Shown piece by piece: positions 26,756 through 37,325 of a stretch of 44,538 nucleotides of DNA. The notes beneath the pieces were generated by a model that was not told the origin of the DNA, ran no database searches, and saw only the letters and a list, made by a program, of their open reading frames with translations. Numbering within the stretch: position 1 is the stretch's first letter; each line of letters begins with the position of its first letter. The translations under genes and the position numbers were made by a program. Source of the stretch: Solobacterium sp. (lineage in GTDB: Bacteria > Bacillota_I > Bacilli_A > Erysipelotrichales > Erysipelotrichaceae); contig JAFRJJ010000080.1 in the NCBI GenBank assembly GCA_017432325.1, positions 1-44,538 on the forward strand, given 5' to 3'.

Positions 26756-27595
26756 ATGATCGGATATGTTGATGTAGGCGGCGGCCTGCGCGGGATATAC
26801 GGCGCAGCTGTGCTTGATCAATGTCTGGAAAGACATATTTCGTTTGATCTGATGATCGGTGTATCCGCAGGCAGCGCGAACGTCGTGTCATACCTGGCGG
26901 GTCAGAAACACCGCAATTACAGGTTTTACATGGATTATTCATTCCGCAGGGAATACATGGGACTGCTTCATTTCCTGAAGACAGGCAATTACCTGGATCT
27001 CGAGTATATTTACGGGGATTCCCTCAGCAACAGTACAGGCGAGTATCCGCTGTTTTACGAAGGTGTGCTGAAGAGCGGAAAACATATGCTCGTCGTCGCC
27101 ACGGATGCCCAAACGGGTGAGCCTGTTTACTATACCGAGCAGGATATGAGCCAGGATGACTACGGCGCGATCAAAGGATCCTCCAACGTACCGGGAGCGG
27201 ACCATCCGTATGAATGGAAGGGAAGGCTGCTGTTTGACGGAGGCCTGTCAGACCCCATCCCGTTCCGGAAAGCATTCGATGCCGGATGTGATAAGGTCGT
27301 AGTCGTGCTGACAAGACCGAAGGATTATTTCCGCACACCCGAAAAGGACCGCAGGATCGCGTTGCTGATCAGGCGGAAATACCCCAGGGCAGCAGACCGG
27401 CTGGTAGACCGCTGGCAGCTGTACAACGCACAGCTGGAAGAAGCACTGCGCCTGGAAAAGGAAGGAAAGGTGCTGATCGTCGCTCCCTCGGATATCGGTC
27501 AGATGAGCACGCTTACCAAAGACAGGGAACAGATGCAGAAACTGTATGAAAAAGGCCTGAAGGATGCCCTTGCGATCAGGGCATTCATCAGGTAG
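26756..27595 (+). CDS. Patatin-like phospholipase/acyl hydrolase
   Basis: 279 residues. The patatin catalytic dyad is visible: Ser37 in GVSAG (35-39) and Asp161 in DGG (161-163). The glycine-rich oxyanion loop is VGGGLRGIYG (7-16). KGSSNVPG matches the conserved block ahead of the Asp. The layout matches the short bacterial 'patatin family protein' group of ~280 residues, likely cytoplasmic or membrane-associated lipid hydrolases. The neighbouring VTT protein also acts on lipids in other organisms, so a lipid-remodelling pair is possible. AAGGAGG precedes the ATG. Confidence 0.9.
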   Translation: MIGYVDVGGGLRGIYGAAVLDQCLERHISFDLMIGVSAGSANVVSYLAGQKHRNYRFYMDYSFRREYMGLLHFLKTGNYLDLEYIYGDSLSNSTGEYPLFYEGVLKSGKHMLVVATDAQTGEPVYYTEQDMSQDDYGAIKGSSNVPGADHPYEWKGRLLFDGGLSDPIPFRKAFDAGCDKVVVVLTRPKDYFRTPEKDRRIALLIRRKYPRAADRLVDRWQLYNAQLEEALRLEKEGKVLIVAPSDIGQMSTLTKDREQMQKLYEKGLKDALAIRAFIR

Positions 27596-27610
27596 ATTTC
27601 AGGAATTAAT

Positions 27611-27635
27611 AAATGGCCGGGGATCCCGGCCATTT
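27611..27635. terminator. Bidirectional terminator between patatin and hydratase genes
   Basis: ATGGCCGGG-GAT-CCCGGCCAT, a perfect 9-base stem at the junction of two converging genes. The flanking T/A runs are short on both sides. Confidence 0.65.
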
Positions 27636-27646
27636 CAAGTGATGTC

Positions 27647-29953
27647 TTATGCTTTTTTGCTGTTGCGGTTGAAGTTGATGAGGCAGCCTGCCTGAACGAT
27701 CGCACGTTCATTTTCGGTCATGTCCTTGATGTAGAGACTGATCGGTACTGCCTTGCCGTTCTTGATGACATAAGCTGTGATGTCATCGAGCTTGTTGTCC
27801 TGCAGTGACTGTCTGATACCGGGTACGAAGATGTAGTCGTCAACTTCGAACTCTGTCGGTTCACCCTTGAGGTGGAACGGCAGCATGCCCCAGTTCATAA
27901 CGTTGGAACGATAACGCTTTGTAGCGTAGTCCTGTGTGATGTTTGCAAGTCCGCCGATGACTCTCTGGCAGGAAGCAGCCTGTTCTCTTGCGGAACCGTC
28001 GCCCGGCTTGTTCGCGTAGATCGTGGAACCGATCTCGACATTGGAGAGATCAGCGTTCTCGCTGCCCGGGATCGTATGGATGACTTCGAATACTTCCTTC
28101 AGTTCCGGAGCCTTTGCCATAACGTCTTCGCCATTGCCTCTTGCGATCTCAAGTGCATCAACTGCCTTTGTCTTTCCGACATATGCCGGATCTCTTCTGG
28201 ACAGTGTGAATTCTGCCAGACCCAGCGGGTTGGAACGGTAGCTGGATGTTTCACCGGAAGGGATCAGTTCGTCTGTTGTTGTAACTTCATCGAGGATCTT
28301 GGAGCATACCTTCAGGAGCACGTTCTCTCCGAGGGCATGACGCTCAGGCCAGTCCTTGATGTTCGGTCCGTAGAACAGATCCTCGGAGAGGTCTGCCTTG
28401 CCGAAGCCCTGGTATACTCTTGCCTGGTAAGGAGCCGGATCGAAGTGGTATGCCGGAACATCTCCGAATGCGTCCGCGTATTCTTCCGCGCTTGTCAGCA
28501 GTCCGCCGTTTGCGGCTGTCGCTGCGATGGATCTTGCGTCCATCAGCGCGACGGAGCTCATCTGGCCGTTGCCCGGTTTGGAGCCTTCTCTGTTCGGGAA
28601 GTTTCTTGTTGTATGACGGATGGAGAATCCGTTGTGGTTCGGGGTATCGCCTGCGCCGAAGCAAGGACCGCAGAATGCTGTCTTGATGACGGCACCGCTT
28701 GCCATCAGGTCTGCAAGTACGCCTTTGCGTGAGAGATCCATGAATACAGGCATGGAGGAAGGATATACGCTCAGTGTGAATTCACCGGCACCGATCTGTC
28801 TGCCTCTCAGGAGATTAGCAGCTTCAACAACGTTCGTGTAGTTGCCGCCTGCACAGCCGGCGATGATTCCCTGCTGGACCTGCAGTCTGCCGTCATGTAC
28901 TTTATCGAGCAGTGTGTAAGGTGCTCTGCCCTGGCTGACGCCTTCAGCTGCTTTTTCTGTTTCTCTCAGGATGTCTTCGAGGTTTGCGTTGAGTTCGTCG
29001 ATCGTGTATGCGTTGGACGGATGGAAGGGCATAGCGATCATCGGCTTGATCGTGCTCAGGTCGATATAGACGCAGCCGTCATAGTATGCGACATCTTCCG
29101 GATTCAGTTCTTTGTACTGATCGCCTCTGCCGTGTTCAGCGAGGAACTGATGTGTATCTTCATCTGTTCTCCAGATGGAGGAAAGGCATGTTGTCTCTGT
29201 CGTCATGACATCGACGCCGTTGCGGTAGTCAGTCGACATGGAGGATACGCCGGGTCCGACGAATTCCATGACCTTGTTCTTGACGTAGCCGTTCTTATAG
29301 ACAGCTCCGCAGATCGCGATCGCGATGTCGTGCGGGCCGATCCACGGTGCGGGTTTGCCTGTCAGATAGATGGCAACGACACCGGGATACGCGTTGTCCC
29401 ATGTATCTCCGAGGATCTGCTTGTCGAGCTCGCCGCCGCCTTCGCCGACAGCCATTGTACCCAGGGCACCGTATCTTGTGTGTGAGTCGGAACCGAGGAT
29501 CATCTTGCCGCATCCTGCGGACATTTCTCTCATGTACTGATGGATAACTGCTACATGCGGGGGAACGAAGATTCCGCCGTACTTTTTGGCTGCAGTCAGA
29601 CCGAACATATGGTCGTCTTCATTGATCGTACCGCCGACTGCGTTGAGTGAATTATGGCAGCAAGTCAGCGTATACGGGATGGGGAAGGTGTCCATACCGG
29701 AAGCTCTCGCTGTCTGGATGATGCCGACATATGTGATGTCATGTGATGTCAGCTCATCAAATTTGATACTCAGGTGATCCATTGTTTCGTTCTGGTTGTG
29801 TGCTTTCAGAATGCTGTAAGCGATGGTACCTTTTCTGGCTTCCTCTTTGTCTGCCTTGATACCGCAGAGCTGCTCGACCTTTCCGGCTTCACTTTCCGGA
29901 ACGATCTCGTTTCCCTTTACCAGATAAATACCTTCATCGAATAATTTGATCAT
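27647..29953 (-). CDS. Aconitase-superfamily hydratase (YbhJ-like)
   Basis: 768 residues from the ATG at 29953, which has AGGAGG upstream; an earlier in-frame ATG lacks support. The aconitase fold is shown by [22 protein letters not shown] (substrate and cluster region) and by three cluster cysteines, one in [10 protein letters not shown] and two in FCGPCFGAG. The C-terminal swivel domain ends in [13 protein letters not shown]. It is closer to the 'putative hydratase' YbhJ group than to AcnA/AcnB: the cysteine context CGPC replaces the usual GPGC. A 4Fe-4S hydro-lyase is expected, but the substrate need not be citrate. No other TCA-cycle gene is nearby. A LysR gene lies just upstream on the same strand. 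Confidence 0.85.
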   Translation of the reverse strand: MIKLFDEGIYLVKGNEIVPESEAGKVEQLCGIKADKEEARKGTIAYSILKAHNQNETMDHLSIKFDELTSHDITYVGIIQTARASGMDTFPIPYTLTCCHNSLNAVGGTINEDDHMFGLTAAKKYGGIFVPPHVAVIHQYMREMSAGCGKMILGSDSHTRYGALGTMAVGEGGGELDKQILGDTWDNAYPGVVAIYLTGKPAPWIGPHDIAIAICGAVYKNGYVKNKVMEFVGPGVSSMSTDYRNGVDVMTTETTCLSSIWRTDEDTHQFLAEHGRGDQYKELNPEDVAYYDGCVYIDLSTIKPMIAMPFHPSNAYTIDELNANLEDILRETEKAAEGVSQGRAPYTLLDKVHDGRLQVQQGIIAGCAGGNYTNVVEAANLLRGRQIGAGEFTLSVYPSSMPVFMDLSRKGVLADLMASGAVIKTAFCGPCFGAGDTPNHNGFSIRHTTRNFPNREGSKPGNGQMSSVALMDARSIAATAANGGLLTSAEEYADAFGDVPAYHFDPAPYQARVYQGFGKADLSEDLFYGPNIKDWPERHALGENVLLKVCSKILDEVTTTDELIPSGETSSYRSNPLGLAEFTLSRRDPAYVGKTKAVDALEIARGNGEDVMAKAPELKEVFEVIHTIPGSENADLSNVEIGSTIYANKPGDGSAREQAASCQRVIGGLANITQDYATKRYRSNVMNWGMLPFHLKGEPTEFEVDDYIFVPGIRQSLQDNKLDDITAYVIKNGKAVPISLYIKDMTENERAIVQAGCLINFNRNSKKA

Positions 29954-30065
29954 ATTTTCCTCCTGATCTCCTTTTGACACTTATAATGTAATCCCTTTCA
30001 TCCATAGAGTAAAATACATGATTTCTATAATGTCCATAAAGTTTCTTTATGGCATGAACCGTAGG

Positions 30066-30089
30066 AAAAAGACAGGCCGGAACCTGTCT
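30066..30089 (-). terminator. Terminator of the LysR gene
   Basis: Minus strand: AGACAGG, loop TTCCGG, CCTGTCT, then TTTTT. It lies right after the LysR stop, so the hydratase must use its own promoter. Confidence 0.82.
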
Positions 30090-30093
30090 GTCA

Positions 30094-31023
30094 TCAGTGA
30101 TTTTTATCGAATTCTTCCTTCAGCAGGTCGATCAGGAAGCGCGCGGAACGGCTGAGATAGGCGCCTTTGCGGTAGACAGCACGCACATCCCACATATCAT
30201 CCGAACCGGTATACCGGTAGCAGGGGACTTCGCCTGTACCGCCAAGGGGGATCACGGCACGCTCGGAGATGATCGTTGCCCCAAGGCTTTCCTTAGCCAG
30301 CTGTACGGCAGTGATGCCGGAGGTGACGATGGTCGTATCCTCGGGTCTGATCCCGGCTTCCCTCAGGATGCGCTCCGCGTATCTGCGGATGTACTGTCCC
30401 TCGGACATCAGGATGAAGGGGACATTTTTCATCTTATGCAGATCGACAAGCGGAAGCTGATGATCATTGCCTTTCTCAATGATCATATCCTTTGTGATCA
30501 GGTCCCTGCCGGCGACCAGATACAGCTGTTCACGGCAGATCAGCTCTGTTTCAAAGCGCTCGGGCAGGTCACCCGGATCACCCGGCAGGATGGCGATATC
30601 GATGTTGCCGTTTTCCAGGTCATGTATGATCTGGACGGAACGCGTCTCCCTCAGCCTGAGATCGACTTTGGGGAAGGAACGGCGGAATTTCTCCAGTACC
30701 CTCGGCAGCATATACCCGGCTCTCTCGGTCGGGATGCCCAGATCGATCTCACCCGCTTCTTCATTGAGGATGTCCTCAAATTCCTTCCGCAGATTGTCAT
30801 TGATCTCAAGGATCTGCCTCGCGGATTCGATATAGCGCTTCCCGGCATATGTCAGTGTCACAGGGGAATGGGAACGGTCGAACAGCTTGACGCCCAGATC
30901 TTCTTCCACCTTGGAAATGACATAGCTCAGAGAAGGCTGAGAGATAAACAGTTTTTTCGCGGCAGCAGTCACACTTCCGCATTCCGCGACAGCGATCATA
31001 TATTTCAGTTCTTTGAAGTCCAT
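30094..31023 (-). CDS. LysR-family transcriptional regulator
   Basis: 309 residues. The N-terminal winged HTH (MDFKELKYMIAVAECGSVTAAAKKLFISQPSLS) is textbook LysR, and an effector-binding domain follows (~90-300, EIDLGIPTERAGYMLP). It starts at 31023, with GAGGA six bases before the ATG. It is divergent from the GH1 gene at 31116 (92-base gap) and precedes the hydratase on the same strand; either could be its target. A TATAAT box for it lies in the divergent gap. The ligand is unknown. Confidence 0.93.
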   Translation of the reverse strand: MDFKELKYMIAVAECGSVTAAAKKLFISQPSLSYVISKVEEDLGVKLFDRSHSPVTLTYAGKRYIESARQILEINDNLRKEFEDILNEEAGEIDLGIPTERAGYMLPRVLEKFRRSFPKVDLRLRETRSVQIIHDLENGNIDIAILPGDPGDLPERFETELICREQLYLVAGRDLITKDMIIEKGNDHQLPLVDLHKMKNVPFILMSEGQYIRRYAERILREAGIRPEDTTIVTSGITAVQLAKESLGATIISERAVIPLGGTGEVPCYRYTGSDDMWDVRAVYRKGAYLSRSARFLIDLLKEEFDKNH

Positions 31024-31115
31024 AGGGTCCTCCTGTACTGTATGAAAATTATAGCATTGCACGCAGAATTCTTCGGCTGTTTTCCTGTACAATGTTGTCA
31101 GGGAGAATACATATT

Positions 31116-32525
31116 ATGACATTTCCGGATCATTTTTTATGGGGCGCATCATCTTCCGCATTCCAGATTGAAGGCGCATGGAATGAAGACGGCAAAGGCA
31201 TGACCGTCGCTGATTTCAATTCATTTAAAAAGTCGGATATCCAGGCTGACAGTAAAACAGCTTCTGATTTCTACCATCATTACAAAGAAGACATCGCTCT
31301 GATGAAGGAGCTTGGTCTTCAGGTCTACCGGTTCTCCATCGCATGGTCCAGGATCATTCCGGACGGTGACGGGGAGATCAATGAGAAGGGAATCGCGTTC
31401 TACAACGACGTGATCGATGAACTGCTGAAGAACGGTATCGAACCGTTCATCACGCTGTATCATTTTGACCTTCCTTACGCGCTTGTTGAGAAATACAACG
31501 GCTGGGAAAGCAGGAAATGCGCAGACGCGTTTGAACGCTACGCTTCGGTATGCTTTGAGCGGTTCGGGGACAGGGTGAAATTGTGGCAGGTCCATAACGA
31601 ACAGAACCTGATGATGCGGGTGGATGAGCGCATGAACCTCAATGAACCGGATACGCATAAGAAGGAACAGATCCGCGCACAGATGGACTACCACATGTTC
31701 ATTGCCCATGCCAAGGCAGTCAATGCCTGCCACAGCATCATTGAGAACGGTCAGATCGGCTGCGCGGTCTCTTCTACCGTGACATATCCGCTGACCAATG
31801 CCCCGGAGGATGTCTGGGCAGCGATCCAGAACAACCGATTCAAGACAGACTACTGCCTGGATATGCATGCGTATGGGGAGTATCCCGGCTACTACATGGC
31901 ATATCTGAAGGAACAGGACCTTGTGCCGCAGATGTGTGAAGGGGATGATGAACTGCTGAAGTCTGCCAAGATGGACTTCATTGCCCTGAACTATTACCGT
32001 ACACTGACAGCCCGCTACCTGCCTGCCGATGAGGAACACCCCAAAGGAATGAAGATCGAAGGCATGAATGAAGTGGACTACGACATGTACGGATACTGGA
32101 AGATCGAGAAGAACACGAACCTGAAGGCCAGTGAATACGGCGCGCAGATCGATCCGGTCGGCTTCCGTATCGTTCTCAATGATTACTGGAACAGGTACCG
32201 TCTGCCCCTGATCGTTACGGAAAACGGTCTGGGAACAGCGGATGAGCTGACGGAAGACGGGAAGATCCATGATGACTACCGCATCGATTATCTCAGACAG
32301 CACATCACCGCGATTAGTGAGGCGATCAAAGACGGCGTGGATATGATGGGCTACTGCCCGTGGTCTGTGATGGACCTGCTGAGCTCCCACCAGGGCTTCC
32401 GCAAACGCTACGGACTGATCTATATCAACCGTACGGATATGGATCTCAAGGATCTCCAAAGGATCCGCAAGGACAGCTTCTTCTGGTATCAGAAGGTCAT
32501 TAAAACAAAGGGTGAGTCGTTATAA
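31116..32525 (+). CDS. GH1 glycosidase, probably 6-phospho-beta-glucosidase
   Basis: 469 residues, a complete TIM barrel. The acid/base is E162, but its motif is HNEQN rather than the usual TFNEP; the nucleophile is E369 in VTENG. Near the C-terminus LLSSHQGFRKRYGLIY has the Ser/Lys/Tyr spacing that binds the 6-phosphate in phospho-beta-glycosidases. It should cleave a sugar imported and phosphorylated by a PTS, yet no PTS gene is adjacent. I start it at 31116 (GGGAG upstream; FPDHFLWGASSSAFQIEG). The divergent LysR gene may regulate it. Confidence 0.9.
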   Translation: MTFPDHFLWGASSSAFQIEGAWNEDGKGMTVADFNSFKKSDIQADSKTASDFYHHYKEDIALMKELGLQVYRFSIAWSRIIPDGDGEINEKGIAFYNDVIDELLKNGIEPFITLYHFDLPYALVEKYNGWESRKCADAFERYASVCFERFGDRVKLWQVHNEQNLMMRVDERMNLNEPDTHKKEQIRAQMDYHMFIAHAKAVNACHSIIENGQIGCAVSSTVTYPLTNAPEDVWAAIQNNRFKTDYCLDMHAYGEYPGYYMAYLKEQDLVPQMCEGDDELLKSAKMDFIALNYYRTLTARYLPADEEHPKGMKIEGMNEVDYDMYGYWKIEKNTNLKASEYGAQIDPVGFRIVLNDYWNRYRLPLIVTENGLGTADELTEDGKIHDDYRIDYLRQHITAISEAIKDGVDMMGYCPWSVMDLLSSHQGFRKRYGLIYINRTDMDLKDLQRIRKDSFFWYQKVIKTKGESL

Positions 32526-32531
32526 AAGTGT

Positions 32532-32577
32532 AAAACCAGCTGCCGGTGTGAAATACACATGACAGCTGGTCTTTTTT
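32532..32577. terminator. Bidirectional terminator between GH1 and MATE genes
   Basis: ACCAGCTG (32535-32542) and CAGCTGGT (32563-32570) with an inner TGTG/CACA pairing. CTTTTTT follows on the plus side and TTTTA on the minus side. Confidence 0.82.
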
Positions 32578-32581
32578 CTGC

Positions 32582-33955
32582 TTATTCCGTCAGCAGTCTG
32601 CGTTCCTTCCACTTGCCGCTCAGCCAGTACCATGTACCGACAGACAGCGGGCCAAGACGCGCCAGGGCGTTTCCGTAGAAGAATCCGGTGACGCCCATGT
32701 TCATGACATAGGCGAGGAAGAAGCTGATGCCGAGTCTTAATATGACACCGTCCAGGAATCCTGCAAGGAAGGAGAGCTTTGCGTTTCCCGTTCCCTGGAT
32801 GACTGCGTTGAAGCTTCCCTGGAAAGGCGTACAGCAGAAGATGATAATGCAGATATGGAGATATGTCTTTCCGAATTCAATGACTTCGGGATCGGTCGTA
32901 AACAGGCGGTAGAGCTGTGTTGGGAACAGGATACATACCAGGATCAATATGATACAGATGGAGCCTGACAGTGTGATCGATGTCCGGACGATCTGTTTTA
33001 CCCTGTCGTACTTCCTCGCACCGATGTTCTGTCCGACCATCGTACCGGAACCTGTAGTGATGCTGTTGGCGAATACCGTGATCAGCTTCTGGATCTTGTT
33101 GCCGATGGAGTTGGTCGCGGAAGCGACAAGACCATAGGAGTTGATATGCCTGGAACAGATCAGCTGTGTGAAGTGGATGAAGATGGACTGTGCTGCCAAG
33201 GGAATGCCCAGCCTCAGGATCACCTGAAGATGCTTCATGTTGATCTTCAATGCACGCAGCCTGAATTCCAGTTCAAACACATCTTTCTTCCGCCAGAGGA
33301 AGATGCCTGCTGCCAGGAATGATGCGACCTGTGCCGCGACTGTGGCGATCGCCGTACCGGCGGATTCCCACGGGATAACGACGACGAACAGGATATCCAT
33401 GATGATGTTGCTTGCGGCGGCCACTGCCACGAATACCAGCGGTTTCTTTGCCTCGCCCATGCCTCTGAGAATACCTGCCACGGTATTGTATCCAAAGACA
33501 AAGGGGAGTCCCAGGGAAACGATGATGTGATAGGCGCGTGCCTGTTCAAAGGCTTCCGGCGGACATTTCAGCCATGTCAGCAGTCCGTTGGTGAAGATGA
33601 TGCATGATCCTGCAATGACCATGGAAAGGCCGATGGTAAAGACCAGGGCGGTCATGATCGTCTCATTGACGGACTTATGGTCTTTGGCGCCGACCAACTG
33701 AGCGACATAGATCTGTCCGGCACTGCCGAAGGCGGTGGCGATGAACGTGATCATGGCAGCGATCTCGCCGCCGGTGGATACGCCTACCGTACCGATACTT
33801 CCGACATACTGGCCGATGACCATCGTGTCGACGGCGTTATATAACTGCTGCAGGAGATTGGTCAGCAGCAGGGGGATGACAAATGTCATTAACTGCGGAA
33901 GGATGGGTCCTTCCGTCAGGTCGATCCCTACATGTTTTGGTTTCGCTGTTGTCAT
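32582..33955 (-). CDS. MATE-family efflux transporter
   Basis: 457 residues and about twelve membrane helices. MATE signatures include the start LTEGPILPQLMTFVIPLLLTNLLQQLYNAVDTMVIGQYVG and, in the second half, GSGTMVGQNIGARKYDRVKQIV. It exports cationic compounds or metabolites using Na+ or H+; the substrate is not readable. I start it at 33955 (AGAGG eight bases upstream); an upstream in-frame extension would run through a terminator hairpin and is unlikely to be protein. The ~280-base leader with this terminator implies attenuation control. Confidence 0.92.
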   Translation of the reverse strand: MTTAKPKHVGIDLTEGPILPQLMTFVIPLLLTNLLQQLYNAVDTMVIGQYVGSIGTVGVSTGGEIAAMITFIATAFGSAGQIYVAQLVGAKDHKSVNETIMTALVFTIGLSMVIAGSCIIFTNGLLTWLKCPPEAFEQARAYHIIVSLGLPFVFGYNTVAGILRGMGEAKKPLVFVAVAAASNIIMDILFVVVIPWESAGTAIATVAAQVASFLAAGIFLWRKKDVFELEFRLRALKINMKHLQVILRLGIPLAAQSIFIHFTQLICSRHINSYGLVASATNSIGNKIQKLITVFANSITTGSGTMVGQNIGARKYDRVKQIVRTSITLSGSICIILILVCILFPTQLYRLFTTDPEVIEFGKTYLHICIIIFCCTPFQGSFNAVIQGTGNAKLSFLAGFLDGVILRLGISFFLAYVMNMGVTGFFYGNALARLGPLSVGTWYWLSGKWKERRLLTE

Positions 33956-34240
33956 TCTATTTGCCTCTGCGAAAATTATAGATTTTCCGCTGCGCAGGTA
34001 TCTGTCACGAATATCGGTCATAAGAGCGCAAAACATGAAAAAAGACTGTCGGAGGTCCGACAGCCAAGCCGCAATGTTGGGGGTCATGCGGTCAGCAGTT
34101 CAGCCGGTATTTCACCGGGAAGCCGGAAGCGTCATTCCCGAGAGCGGTTTTTCAGGGGGAGGTCACCGGGACTGTGCTTTCCTTACTCAAAACATAATGA
34201 ATGACAGCGAATTCTTTGTGTATCCAGTCTGAAGTTTATG
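33956..34240 (-). promoter_or_regulatory. Structured leader of the MATE gene, riboswitch- or attenuator-like, class not identified
   Basis: On the minus strand, a weak promoter (TTGTTC, 17 bases, GATACA near 34225) is followed by nested GC-rich hairpins (CGGGAA with TTCCCG, overlapping CCGG-TGAAATA-CCGG), then a strong intrinsic terminator at 34038-34064, about 80 bases before the MATE start. This arrangement is typical of ligand-sensing leaders. The GGTGAAATACC loop recalls the cobalamin/FMN 'GGTGAAAxxCC' box, but the other conserved boxes are not seen. A 7-codon frame (MTLPASR) lies within it, so peptide-based attenuation is an alternative. 34065-34339 holds no gene. Confidence 0.5.
34038..34064 (-). 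terminator. Terminator inside the MATE leader
   Basis: Minus strand: CTGTCGG, loop ACCT, CCGACAG, then TCTTTTTT. It lies upstream of the MATE start with no other leftward gene to end, so it should act as an attenuator. Confidence 0.78.
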
Positions 34241-34243
34241 TGA

Positions 34244-35761
<1,518 letters not shown>

Positions 35762-35768
35762 TCTCTGT

Positions 35769-35804
35769 AACCGGTCCTCCTGAAACGGGAAGACCGGTTT
35801 TTTT
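35769..35804 (+). terminator. Terminator after the second GH1 gene
   Basis: AACCGGTC and GACCGGTT around a 15-base loop, followed by TTTTTT. Confidence 0.85.
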
Positions 35805-35872
35805 GCAGGTAATCTGATCAGAATGTGAATGCCTGGGGCAGGGGGCTGAAGTCAGCGTAGATCTGAAACCGT

Positions 35873-37252
35873 TCAGCTGAAAAGCTGCCTGAGTTCAATA
35901 TGTTTGATCTCATCCGTTTCAGTTTCCATAAATCCTGCTCTTGAGAAAAAGACATATTTGTAGCAGTTTAATCCTGTTTCTTTAACCTGCCGGATCTCCT
36001 CCTCAATGACTTCCTTTGAGATCTTCTTTTTCCTGAACTTGACTTCATAAAAGGCATATCCCTTTTCATCCAGCGTAACAACGTCAAATTCACCGTTGGT
36101 ATGAGTCTTCGGATCGTCATAATAATACTTTCCGATCTTCTCGATGATCGGTGTTATGTTCCCGAGTCTGTTTTGCCGGATCAGATACTGTCTGCATATC
36201 TCCTCGAATTTATGCGGAACATAGTCTTTTTCAAAATCATCCGCAATATATTTGTCATAAAATACCTCGGGATCCATGATCTTAAGCTGGGAAGAATATC
36301 GGAAAATATATCTGAAGTAAAACAGAGACAGGTTATCGCAGATATAATAACCAGCTTTCTTTTTGTTACGTTCATCATTGATCGGTGCTTTCTTTTCTAC
36401 AACTTCCATCCTGATCAGTTTTTCCAGAACATCGATCAGTGTAGGTCCGCTTGAAACATGGGACTGCGACAGTATATCGCTGTATTTGGAGAAACCTCTT
36501 GCAAGTGTTTCAAACACTTCATTGGCATTTACGATCTTAGAGATCTCAGCATTCAGGTACATGGATACTTCATTCTCAAGACGGGCCCCGGGTGAAGCAA
36601 TCAGATCAATGATGTTTTCTTTGACACTTTTTTTATCATCAATCAGTCTGTTGAAATAAGGGATGCCTCCGAAAACAGAGTAGATCCTTACTTTATCCTC
36701 ATCTGACATATCAGGATAAAACAGTGATGACTCATAATAATCCATCTGCTTAAGGTCGATCACCAGATCAACTCTTCCAAACAGAGGATTGGAGTGTTCA
36801 AGCAAAGATTTCATGATATCAACATAGGAACCGAGTATGATAAGTTTCAGTTTCGTGGTATCACGATATTTATCCACCATGGATTGAATGATACTGTCCA
36901 AACCTTTGACGCTCCCCCTCAGATAGGGATATTCATCCAGGACAAAAATGAGATTATCCTCTTTTGAAAGCGTAAAAATATACTCCAGAAGTTCTTCAAT
37001 GGATGTATATCCAAGTTTCGGTAGGTTAAGTGTTTCGGATACCACATGACATATACTCTGAACGTTGCTCGCTTCTGTTACCTGTTTACATTCATAGTAG
37101 ATACTCTTTATACCGGATTCTTTGATAGCCTGTTTTACAAGTTCGCTTTTTCCTACTCTTCGTCTTCCGTAAATCAGTGACATACGCATTTCTTCTGATG
37201 CCATTTCACTTTTCAGTTTCCTAAGCTGTACGGTTCTTCCAATAAATTTCAT
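35873..37252 (-). CDS. AAA ATPase with C-terminal DUF234 (PD-(D/E)XK-like) domain
   Basis: 459 residues. Walker A is GRRRVGKS (29-36) and Walker B FVLDEYP (~103-109), within an archaeal-type ATPase_2 domain (~1-220). A winged-helix-like middle follows (SQSHVSSGPTLIDVLEKLIRMEVVEK). The C-terminal DUF234 part has a nuclease-type pattern: FEEICRQYL, then GEFDVV and YAFYEVKF, giving the D and E-x-K residues. Such proteins are common, widely transferred and poorly understood; links to mobile DNA or conflict systems are suspected. Codon use is more AT-rich than that of its neighbours, which points to transfer. The upstream region carries multiple repeats that probably bind the protein itself or a partner. 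Confidence 0.85.
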   Translation of the reverse strand: MKFIGRTVQLRKLKSEMASEEMRMSLIYGRRRVGKSELVKQAIKESGIKSIYYECKQVTEASNVQSICHVVSETLNLPKLGYTSIEELLEYIFTLSKEDNLIFVLDEYPYLRGSVKGLDSIIQSMVDKYRDTTKLKLIILGSYVDIMKSLLEHSNPLFGRVDLVIDLKQMDYYESSLFYPDMSDEDKVRIYSVFGGIPYFNRLIDDKKSVKENIIDLIASPGARLENEVSMYLNAEISKIVNANEVFETLARGFSKYSDILSQSHVSSGPTLIDVLEKLIRMEVVEKKAPINDERNKKKAGYYICDNLSLFYFRYIFRYSSQLKIMDPEVFYDKYIADDFEKDYVPHKFEEICRQYLIRQNRLGNITPIIEKIGKYYYDDPKTHTNGEFDVVTLDEKGYAFYEVKFRKKKISKEVIEEEIRQVKETGLNCYKYVFFSRAGFMETETDEIKHIELRQLFS

Positions 37253-37255
37253 TTT

Positions 37256-37287
37256 ATTCGGTTCCTTTCGATTCGGCTTCTACCGAA
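37256..37287. repeat. TTCGGT/ACCGAA repeat cluster over the ATPase leader
   Basis: ATTCGGTT (37257-37264) and the inverted pair TTCGG-CTTCTA-CCGAA (37272-37287) cover the region between the ATPase -10 box and start codon. The motif at the start codon, ACCGAATAAAAT on the minus strand, is repeated in both arms of the larger repeat at 37322-37372. Confidence 0.55.
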
Positions 37288-37295
37288 CTACCCAT

Positions 37296-37325
37296 ATTAT
37301 AATCTATCAGCTTCTCTTTTGTAAA
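37296..37325 (-). promoter_or_regulatory. Promoter of the AAA/DUF234 gene
   Basis: Minus strand: TTTACA (37325-37320), an 18-base spacer, and TATAAT (37301-37296). The -35 box overlaps the end of the large inverted repeat at 37322, so a bound protein would compete with polymerase. Confidence 0.6.

Noticed and set aside
29954..29980. Upstream in-frame start for the hydratase at 29980
   Set aside because: AGGAGG lies just before the ATG at 29953; the extra nine codons are that ribosome-site region.
33956..34087. N-terminal extension of the MATE protein upstream of 33955
   Set aside because: It would be translated through a strong terminator hairpin; the ATG at 33955 has a ribosome site and matches the usual MATE start.
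34065..34160. Cobalamin riboswitch call for the MATE leader
   Set aside because: Only the GGTGAAAxxCC-like loop resembles it; the B12 box and the other conserved blocks are not seen, so I leave the class open.
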